Assembly: GCA_031259665.1 (NCBI GenBank)
Contig: JAIRLD010000027.1
Span: 1-5,164 of the forward strand
From: Puniceicoccales bacterium
Lineage (GTDB): Bacteria; Verrucomicrobiota; Verrucomicrobiia; Opitutales; LL51
DNA: 5,164 nucleotides
Direction: 5' to 3'
Under the pieces are notes generated by a model. The model searched no databases. It saw only the letters and a program-made list of their open reading frames with translations, and was not told the DNA's origin. Below are positions 1 to 3,915 of this stretch, in pieces. The first letter of the stretch is position 1, and every line of letters starts with the position of its first letter. The position numbers and the translations under genes were made by a program.

Positions 1-106
1 ATCCCTTTTTGGCTTTACGCTTTCCAAATTCCGTCCCCAAATTTCGGCTTTTGCCTCTTTTTCTCTCGCTATTTTTGCCTTTAATTTTCCCCCTTAATTT
101 CGCCAT
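1..106 (-). CDS. Possible partial gene for a very basic protein, 5' end only
   Basis: An ATG on the minus strand (bases 106-104) opens a frame of 35 codons with no stop before the left edge. The visible part begins MAKLRGKIKGKN and is extremely rich in Lys, Arg and Gly (about 45% K+R), as in nucleic-acid-binding or ribosome-associated proteins, but no family is recognised. The coding strand is purine-rich. A promoter-like pair (TTGATC, 17 bases, GATTAT) lies directly upstream, with its -10 only 10 bases from the ATG, the same geometry as other starts in this window. There is no Shine-Dalgarno sequence. With so few codons of low-complexity sequence, a chance open frame is a real alternative. 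Only the bases left of the window would decide. Confidence 0.3.
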   Translation of the reverse strand, partial: MAKLRGKIKGKNSERKRGKSRNLGTEFGKRKAKKG

Positions 107-116
107 CCGCGTAGGT

Positions 117-145
117 ATAATCAATGATCCACGATAGAAGATCAA
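117..145 (-). promoter_or_regulatory. Possible sigma70-type promoter for the left-edge minus gene
   Basis: On the minus strand, TTGATC (bases 145-140) is followed by a 17-base spacer and GATTAT (bases 122-117). Transcription would start about 2-4 bases before the ATG at 106. The promoter overlaps the broken Myb-like frame on the other strand, which fits that frame no longer being under selection. Matches to consensus are moderate (4 of 6 in each box), so this is suggestive only. Confidence 0.3.
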
Positions 146-289
146 ACATTACAAGAGTTCTATAATGAATTAGGACCTAAGTGGACAAAAATTAGCAAGA
201 AGATGAAGGCGAAAGGTTACCATCGGAATAGTCGCCAGTGCAAAGGTCGGATGAAAGTTTTGTTCGATTGGGCCAGAGCCGGTGCCTAG
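125..289 (+). pseudogene. Remnant of a Myb/SANT-like DNA-binding domain
   Basis: Bases 128-286 translate without interruption to a sequence starting STIEDQTLQEFYNELG and running through KWTKISKKM and RNSRQCKGRMKVLF to a TAG at 287-289. This is the usual pattern of a Myb/SANT repeat: acidic helix 1, a second tryptophan (TGG at 182-184), then a basic recognition-helix region of the form R-x-x-x-Q-C-x-x-R. Myb repeats have tryptophans 18-19 residues apart. Exactly 18 residues before this Trp the codon is TGA (125-127), one base from TGG, so the first signature Trp seems to have become a stop. Upstream, only nine codons are open before a TAA (95-97), and no ATG precedes the domain. I read it as a nonsense-broken, N-terminally lost gene copy. 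The neighbouring gene at 447 may be a relative. An alternative is a short protein begun at a non-ATG codon. Confidence 0.6.
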
Positions 290-321
290 GGATTTTGTTG
301 TGCACGATTCCGTGCAGCAAT
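283..321 (+). repeat. Hairpin element A after the Myb remnant
   Basis: Directly at the stop of the Myb-like frame lies TGCCTAGGG followed by a hairpin: TGCACG (301-306), loop ATTC, CGTGCA (311-316). The stem can extend through a one-base bulge by pairing TTG (298-300) with CAA (318-320). The block matches element B2 at 920-960 in its constant parts (TGCCTA, GGG, GTTG, TTCCGTG, GCAA), while the stem arms differ in a way that keeps pairing. It is followed only by TTTCT, so it is a weak terminator at best. It may be a small dispersed palindromic repeat. Confidence 0.45.
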
Positions 322-408
322 TTCTCCCGCAGGGTCGTCCTTTGATAGTTTTATGATGCGTACCGTGCGAAAAGTGGGTTGATTTTGGAAATTTCTTGTA
401 TTTTGTAC

Positions 409-437
409 TTGACAAAGATTGAAGAATTTAAGATAAA
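409..437 (+). promoter_or_regulatory. Sigma70-type promoter for the exported protein gene at 447
   Basis: A perfect -35 box TTGACA (409-414) is separated by 17 bases from GATAAA (432-437, 4 of 6 to consensus). The expected transcription start is about 443-446, immediately before the ATG at 447, so the mRNA would be leaderless or nearly so. No Shine-Dalgarno sequence is present. Bases 322-408 between the hairpin and this promoter show nothing else I can identify. Confidence 0.55.
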
Positions 438-446
438 ACTTCCACT

Positions 447-875
447 ATGTTGAAGCATATATTATCTAAAAAACGAAACGTATTGCCATTGGTTGTATGG
501 AGTTTCGTTGTGTTGAATGGAGAGACCGCTTGTCATGCTGCTGCTCCTGAGAGTCCGCTTACAGGAGGTTTTAGCTTTAATCAGTCTGGTTATCCGTCTG
601 TTTTTTTGCCAAATTGGCCCGATTCAGATAGAACAACGCGAGAACTCCATGTAGAGCCACGTCCGGAAATCGACGAGGAAGAATCTAATAATGAAGAAGA
701 ATCAGATGGGAATGCTCTTGATCGTATATTTGCGAAAGCTCGTAATCTTCGGCAGTCATGTAGAGAATGGACCCCTGAAGAAAATGAAATGATACAAAGG
801 TTCCGTAGGTTAAGATCTCAGCAGGCAGAAACTGACGGGACGCAGGCGATGGATTACAGTCAGGATGATGACTAA
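447..875 (+). CDS. Predicted exported small protein with Myb helix-1-like C-terminal segment
   Basis: The 142-residue protein starts with a typical Sec signal peptide: basic residues to R10 (SKKR), a hydrophobic core at 12-24 (VLPLVVWSFVVLN) and a likely cleavage site near 31-33 (CHAAA). The mature part has a Ser/Pro/Gly-rich stretch (34-62), a strongly acidic tract (73-87, EIDEEES and NEEESD), then a helical basic/acidic C-terminal third. Residues 106-124 include REWTPEENEMIQRF, which matches the first helix of a Myb/SANT repeat (W-[ST]-x-E-E-x-x-x-[IL]). However, no second tryptophan or recognition helix follows, and the protein ends in an acidic SQDDD. It may be a truncated relative of the Myb remnant at 125-289. 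Export plus a Myb-like segment would fit a protein sent into a host cell, but that is inference. It is monocistronic, with its own promoter at 409-437. Hairpins follow the stop. Confidence 0.72.
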   Translation: MLKHILSKKRNVLPLVVWSFVVLNGETACHAAAPESPLTGGFSFNQSGYPSVFLPNWPDSDRTTRELHVEPRPEIDEEESNNEEESDGNALDRIFAKARNLRQSCREWTPEENEMIQRFRRLRSQQAETDGTQAMDYSQDDD

Positions 876-963
876 TGCCTAAGGTGAATAAGGATTTTGT
901 CCGTTCGGACCGCACCCAATGCCTAAGGGTTTCGTTGCCCATGGTTCCGTGGGCAGGCAACCC
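876..963 (+). repeat. Tandem hairpin elements B1 and B2 between convergent genes
   Basis: Two blocks beginning AATGCCTAAGG (874 and 918, 44 bases apart) fill the space after the stop at 875. B1 carries GTCC-GTTC-GGAC (899-910). B2 carries TGCCCA (936-941), an 8-base loop and TGGGCA (950-955), with an alternative pairing of GTTGCC (934-939) with GGCAAC (956-961). B2 is related to element A at 283. The region lies between the plus gene ending at 875 and the minus gene ending at 1027, so the hairpins could end transcription from either side, although no long T-run follows. Bases 964-1026 hold nothing further beyond a short TAGCGCTA palindrome. Confidence 0.5.
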
Positions 964-1026
964 TTATCCTCCCTGTGAAAACTATATCGTATACCACCAA
1001 ATCTAGCGCTAATGCTCCGTCGTCGA

Positions 1027-1788
1027 CTAGGCGTCAACCTTGATCAGTAGCGTCGGATGACACGGAATCTTAATGTCTGCGTAAGGCGGTAGCTGGTCGG
1101 CGTTGCGGACGATTCTATCATTGGTGGAAGCGTTTCCTTTGATAGATTTATGATACTTATCCGAATCGGAACGTTGAACAACTTTGCCGTTCTTGTCAAG
1201 AACTTCAATCTGTTGCTTGATGCCGTCTACCGTTACACGAACGGCGCAATAATCGGGGGGGTGAGTTAGATTGTACCTCTGACGAATGTCCCCGGGCATG
1301 AAAAAGCAAATCGTCTGATCCTTGTGGATCGGTAAAGTAGCACAGGTGCATTGCGATTTAAATAGAAGCATCTTCCCGTTCTTCAGGCAACCGTTGTAGC
1401 CCGCATAAAAATCTATGGTGCAATTGTCCACATAGTTGAGATTTTTATCGTCGGTGCTCCCGCATATAATAATTTCAAACTGTCCCCACTTTTTTATCGA
1501 AGACAGAAGACGACTGATAGGAAATTTTACTTTTTTAGTTTCGAATCTTGCTTTCGACTGAAATTTTTTCGGTTCCTTAGAATCGGCTCGAACATTCGCT
1601 CCCAGTAATTCATTCATCGCTTTATCCATCGTGGGTGTCGCTACTGATCGCAACGCCTGATTCATCTCCTGAAGAACTTTGGCTTCCTCCTCATCGGAAA
1701 GTATAGCCGTTTCGCTAAGAAGATTGTCGGAAAAAGAACCATTTATCCCAAGGATAACCGATAATATTTTTTTAGCTGAACTTTTCAT
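1027..1788 (-). CDS. Unknown protein, possibly exported, with eight cysteines
   Basis: The 253-residue protein belongs to no family I can name. Its N-terminus (MKSSAKKILSVILGINGSFS) has a basic start and a short hydrophobic stretch, a weak signal peptide at best. Residues 30-65 are acidic and helical, and 66-90 are lysine-rich. From about 85 to the end the pattern suggests a compact beta-rich domain containing FEIIICGSTDD, VDNCTIDFYAGYNG, TICFFMPGDIRQRY and YCAVRVTVDG. All eight cysteines (109, 123, 134, 147, 149, 161, 181, 243) lie in this domain, an even number compatible with disulfides outside the cytoplasm. The gene is transcribed away from the operon starting at 1852 and has its own promoter with a palindrome in the spacer. 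It ends in TAG. The start is the only in-frame ATG consistent with that promoter. There is no Shine-Dalgarno sequence. Confidence 0.82.
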   Translation of the reverse strand: MKSSAKKILSVILGINGSFSDNLLSETAILSDEEEAKVLQEMNQALRSVATPTMDKAMNELLGANVRADSKEPKKFQSKARFETKKVKFPISRLLSSIKKWGQFEIIICGSTDDKNLNYVDNCTIDFYAGYNGCLKNGKMLLFKSQCTCATLPIHKDQTICFFMPGDIRQRYNLTHPPDYCAVRVTVDGIKQQIEVLDKNGKVVQRSDSDKYHKSIKGNASTNDRIVRNADQLPPYADIKIPCHPTLLIKVDA

Positions 1789-1797
1789 TATTTCAGA

Positions 1798-1825
1798 ATA
1801 ATATAAAGTTATAACTTTACATCAA
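1798..1825 (-). promoter_or_regulatory. Promoter with palindromic operator-like spacer for the minus gene
   Basis: On the minus strand, TTGATG (1825-1820) and TATTAT (1803-1798) are separated by exactly 16 bases. Those 16 bases (1819-1804) form a perfect palindrome, TAAAGTTATAACTTTA. A dimeric regulator bound here would cover the RNA polymerase site. The -10 box ends 9 bases before the ATG, so the transcript would have almost no leader. The palindrome also overlaps the possible plus-strand -35 box of the divergent operon, so one factor could control both directions. It is AT-rich, so some self-complementarity by chance is possible. Confidence 0.5.
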
Positions 1826-1843
1826 GTAAAAAATATATAGCAT
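1816..1843 (+). promoter_or_regulatory. Possible promoter of the two-gene operon
   Basis: TTTACA (1816-1821, 4 of 6 to TTGACA) and TAGCAT (1838-1843, 4 of 6 to TATAAT) are 16 bases apart. The -10 ends 8 bases before the ATG at 1852. The -35 overlaps the right end of the 16-bp palindrome. An overlapping TATATA (1834-1839) is another -10 choice but lacks a properly spaced -35. The evidence is weak, though a promoter is expected here because transcription diverges. Confidence 0.28.
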
Positions 1844-1851
1844 ACGCTTCC

Positions 1852-2121
1852 ATGGATAGTCGAATAGATAATATGAAGGATATCCGCAATATGGTTAGTG
1901 ATGCGGGTGGTGTGAAGGGAACATCCTTAGCCGATGTTAAGGGCCAGGAAATTTTGGGAATAGGATTGCCTCCCGTCCGAAAAGAGTTGGACCGAAGTCC
2001 GTTAGAAGCGGCTAAGGATGAATACAATCCGTTAGAAACGAGTGATTTTTCGCAAACTGTACAAAAAGATGCCAATGTCCATGCGATTAAATTGACCAAT
2101 TTGGATGGTTTTCCGGAATGA
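1852..2121 (+). CDS. Small hypothetical protein, first gene of the operon
   Basis: This 89-residue, cysteine-free and mildly acidic protein is not recognised. It has no signal peptide or membrane segment, so it is predicted to be cytoplasmic or exported without a Sec signal. A helical-looking N-terminus (1-18) is followed by a Gly/Pro-containing middle (GIGLPPVRKELD, 36-47). Two copies of a ten-residue motif follow (SPLEAAKDEY and NPLETSDFSQ, 49-68), with the DNA repeating at a 30-base period (the cores at 2001-2010 and 2031-2040 differ by one base). The start has no Shine-Dalgarno sequence and sits 8 bases after a -10-like hexamer. Only 30 bases separate its stop from the start of the large secreted protein gene, and no terminator lies between them. 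Co-transcription suggests a shared job, for example as an accessory or chaperone, but nothing in the sequence proves it. The same stretch on the minus strand is also open and is taken as a shadow. Confidence 0.62.
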   Translation: MDSRIDNMKDIRNMVSDAGGVKGTSLADVKGQEILGIGLPPVRKELDRSPLEAAKDEYNPLETSDFSQTVQKDANVHAIKLTNLDGFPE

Positions 2122-2137
2122 AACGAATATTTTTTTT

Positions 2138-2142
2138 AAGGA
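2138..2142 (+). promoter_or_regulatory. Shine-Dalgarno sequence fixing the start at 2152
   Basis: AAGGA at 2138-2142 lies 9 bases before ATG 2152 but directly touches an earlier in-frame ATG at 2143. Normal spacing therefore selects 2152. That start also gives a cleaner signal peptide (MEKNIKIISLSF) than the longer version beginning MCIM. It is the only clear Shine-Dalgarno sequence in the window. Confidence 0.75.
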
Positions 2143-2151
2143 ATGTGTATC

Positions 2152-3606
2152 ATGGAAAAGAATATAAAAATTATTTCACTGTCGTTTTTATGTTTACTGA
2201 GTGCGGATGCGTCCCAACGAGGGGATAATAATATACGTCATGGGCGTGATTGGAGAAGATTGAATGACTCAAAATCTGCCCAAGAAGTTCCCGCAAAAAA
2301 AAGGAAAATACAACAGGTACAAAAGCAGTCGCCCAAGAATAAAAAGGGGGGACAACAGGCAGTTTCGAAGAAACCGGAACAGCCGACACAAAGTCACTCA
2401 AAGAGTCATACATCATTAGTTGTGCGAAACTCGCCGTCAACGACACAGTTGAACAGGAGTAGTGTGCAAGACTTGCCGTTAGCAACACAGCCGAGTAGGA
2501 GTAGTCGTTCGGTATATCCACAATTGAGACCCAGGCAATTACCTTCAAATTTAAGTGGCAATAGTTCAGGTACAGCGGTAGCGAATGTTCAAAAAGTAAA
2601 TACTCAACAAAAACCAATCGAAGATTTGACGCAAAGACGGGCGGAACGCGATCAAAGAATAACAAGCTTAAAGGATCAATTGGTTGAAACGAGTGTGACG
2701 GGACGCAATAAATTGCCAACGAAACACGATGGGGCGGAGGATACTCAACAAAAACAAATCGAAGATTTGATGCAAAAACTGACGGAACGCGATGAAATGA
2801 TAGCAAACTTAAAGGATCAATTGGCTAAAGCGAAGGCGTTGGGTGGAAACATTCCGATATCATCATCGTCATTGCCATTGTATATTCCGCCACCTCCACC
2901 GCCTCCACCGCCTCCACCGCCTCCGAGTTCAAAAAAGCCTACGAAAGATATATACGGACGTTCTATTGATGAGAATGGGCAAGTAATCGGTGCAGCGAAA
3001 AAATCTTCTCCACAACCGGTAGGTCCAGAAATGCCGATACAAAATCCTTTCGATCTTATCCAACAGGGGAAATTCAAAAGGAATCTTACGCTGACCGAGC
3101 AATCGGCCGAAAGGGCAAAAGCAGCTAACCAAAAAGTTCAGGAAGCTGCTAAAATCGTTAAAGAATCGCGAGATCTAGATACGGTGAAGCAGGCCCTGAA
3201 GGTGGTTATTATAGAAGCAGAACAGGCACGGCTAGCGGCTAAAGCGGCCAAATCACAATTGGAAATAAGCCAGAAAAATATATTGCGAGAGGAGCGACGC
3301 AAGGAAATACAAGCGGCGGCCGAAACGGCAGCAACGGCAAAGAATACGGCGAAGACGACAGTCAAAGAAGCAATAGAAGCGGCGAGACTACTCATTGATA
3401 ATAAAGTGGATGTGATCGTAAAGGAAGCTAAAACGGAGGTGAAAAGTGCCAAAAACGGTAAAAATAAGCAGGGAAAGACACCCCCAAAAGACCCTAAATT
3501 GCTGACGACAGGGGACATTGTAAATGCAATGGCTAAGATACGTCCAGCAGTGGCGAAAAGTGATGATAGCGACGATGGTACAGAAACAGAGAGCAGCGAG
3601 TGGTAA
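2152..3606 (+). CDS. Predicted secreted polyproline/coiled-coil protein with WASP/WAVE-like acidic tail; candidate actin regulator
   Basis: The 484-residue protein has, in order: a Sec signal peptide (1-20, cleavage after ADA); a basic, Gln/Ser-rich disordered region with KKRK at 49-52; two ten-residue repeats (95-104, 109-118, PSTTQLNRSS and PLATQPSRSS); two coiled-coil repeats 47 residues apart (151-180, 198-227, core IEDL...ERD...LKDQL); 13 consecutive prolines (246-258); a motif DLIQQGKFKRNL (301-312) loosely like a WH2 actin-binding motif; a long Ala/Lys/Glu-rich helical region (about 315-430); and a C-terminus with GDIVNAMAKIRPAVAK (454-469) followed by the acidic SDDSDDGTETESSEW, tryptophan being the last residue. 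In WASP/WAVE proteins a proline-rich region, WH2, amphipathic C helix and acidic tail with a conserved Trp bind profilin, actin and Arp2/3. The order here is the same, but the WH2-like and C-like parts are far apart and the match is by eye. A structural surface protein of low complexity is the main alternative. Second gene of an operon with 1852-2121; a terminator follows. Confidence 0.9.
   Translation: MEKNIKIISLSFLCLLSADASQRGDNNIRHGRDWRRLNDSKSAQEVPAKKRKIQQVQKQSPKNKKGGQQAVSKKPEQPTQSHSKSHTSLVVRNSPSTTQLNRSSVQDLPLATQPSRSSRSVYPQLRPRQLPSNLSGNSSGTAVANVQKVNTQQKPIEDLTQRRAERDQRITSLKDQLVETSVTGRNKLPTKHDGAEDTQQKQIEDLMQKLTERDEMIANLKDQLAKAKALGGNIPISSSSLPLYIPPPPPPPPPPPPPSSKKPTKDIYGRSIDENGQVIGAAKKSSPQPVGPEMPIQNPFDLIQQGKFKRNLTLTEQSAERAKAANQKVQEAAKIVKESRDLDTVKQALKVVIIEAEQARLAAKAAKSQLEISQKNILREERRKEIQAAAETAATAKNTAKTTVKEAIEAARLLIDNKVDVIVKEAKTEVKSAKNGKNKQGKTPPKDPKLLTTGDIVNAMAKIRPAVAKSDDSDDGTETESSEW
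2434..2505 (+). repeat. Two-copy 42-base in-frame repeat
   Basis: Ten codons at 2434-2463 recur at 2476-2505 (period 42 bases, 14 codons) inside the secreted protein gene. Both copies share CCGT, ACACAG and AGGAGTAGT segments and encode P-x-x-T-Q-x-x-R-S-S. This is a degenerate tandem duplication in the disordered N-terminal half. Confidence 0.6.
2602..2832 (+). repeat. Two-copy 141-base in-frame repeat encoding coiled-coil units
   Basis: Bases 2602-2691 and 2743-2832 are clearly homologous at a 141-base (47-codon) offset. Long shared blocks include ACTCAACAAAAA, ATCGAAGATTTGA and AAAGGATCAATTGG. Each encodes a heptad-like segment TQQK-x-IEDL then ERD and LKDQL. The spacer parts between the copies have diverged. 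The repeat implies a unit that can be gained or lost in frame. Confidence 0.8.
2887..2925 (+). repeat. Polyproline microsatellite (13 Pro codons)
   Basis: Thirteen proline codons in a row use a 9-base unit (CCTCCACCG) about three and a half times. Slippage would change the length in whole codons, so the run could vary between strains without breaking the frame. At the protein level this is a polyproline helix of the type that binds profilin, EVH1 or SH3 domains. Confidence 0.9.
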
Positions 3607-3640
3607 TCATCCATGAATTTTGTTTAGATCACAGACCAAG

Positions 3641-3668
3641 AGATCCGCAGCGATGCGGATCTTTTTTT
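3641..3668 (+). terminator. Intrinsic terminator of the two-gene operon
   Basis: A perfect 9-bp stem, AGATCCGCA (3641-3649) with TGCGGATCT (3654-3662), closes on a GCGA tetraloop of the GNRA type and runs straight into seven T residues (3662-3668). It lies 35 bases after the stop of the secreted protein gene. This is a textbook Rho-independent terminator. Confidence 0.93.
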
Positions 3669-3837
3669 ATATTCGGTGGCGCCATTTTTTTAATCCCTGA
3701 GATAGGAAAACTGTTTTTTATTAATTGCGAAAACGGCTTAACAAGTTTACGAATAGTCCCAAGGCTCAGTGGTAAAGGATAGGAGCAAGCGTCACGTCCA
3801 AAAAAGAGTTACCTGTTTTATAAGACTTTTTAGAAAA
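3669..3837. other. Intergenic stretch without recognised features
   Basis: The gap between the secreted protein gene and the permease is 309 bases (3607-3915). It holds the operon terminator, this AT-rich stretch, and the permease promoter region. A short open frame from 3600 to 3782 runs through the terminator hairpin and is not credible as a gene. GGCTCAGTGGTAAAGG at 3763-3778 resembles a tRNA D-arm, but no tRNA fold follows. Confidence 0.6.
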
Positions 3838-3866
3838 TTGTCAATGCTTTATCGAATTATTAGTAT
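3838..3866 (+). promoter_or_regulatory. Promoter candidate for the MlaE-type permease gene
   Basis: TTGTCA (3838-3843, 5 of 6) and TAGTAT (3861-3866, 4 of 6) are separated by the ideal 17 bases. This would give a leader of about 43 bases, but without any Shine-Dalgarno sequence. A competing -10, GATAAT (3901-3906, 5 of 6), lies exactly 9 bases before the ATG, in the near-leaderless arrangement seen at other starts here. It lacks a well-spaced -35 (the nearest TTGTCT is 13 bases upstream). Both could be used. Confidence 0.45.
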
Positions 3867-3915
3867 GCTCTGATTCTAATGTTGTCTTTTTTAACCCGTT
3901 GATAATTTCTTCGCC

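Noticed and set aside
125..127. In-frame TGA in the Myb-like frame (and an open frame after the TGA at 5032-5034) as a sign that UGA encodes Trp
   Set aside because: All tryptophans in the intact genes use TGG, and two genes end in TGA at sensible places; the permease ends exactly where the family ends. Sequence after 5034 is hairpin-rich and reads like non-coding DNA. A nonsense mutation is simpler.
525..536. Lipobox at Cys29 of the 447-875 protein (ETAC)
   Set aside because: Position -3 is Glu, not Leu/Val/Ile, and a normal signal peptidase I site follows at 31-33.
2171..2806. 211-codon open frame on the minus strand inside the secreted protein gene
   Set aside because: It mirrors the low-complexity plus-strand gene, has no start signals and its repeats are the reverse of the plus-strand repeats; the plus frame has the signal peptide, Shine-Dalgarno sequence and terminator.
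2602..2832. CRISPR-like repeat array
   Set aside because: There are only two diverged copies, lying within a coding frame at a whole-codon period; they are protein repeats.
3138..3614. 158-codon minus-strand open frame opposite the C-terminal half of the same gene
   Set aside because: Its Ala/Ser/Phe-rich translation is the expected antisense of an Ala/Lys/Glu-rich helix, and it would have to start inside the downstream leader of the real gene.
3763..3778. tRNA D-arm-like GGCTCAGTGGTAAAGG
   Set aside because: No acceptor stem, anticodon arm or T-arm (GTTCGAATCC type) can be found around it.
3600..3782. 60-codon plus-strand open frame after the secreted protein gene
   Set aside because: It overlaps the previous stop, runs straight through the terminator hairpin and has no recognisable protein character.
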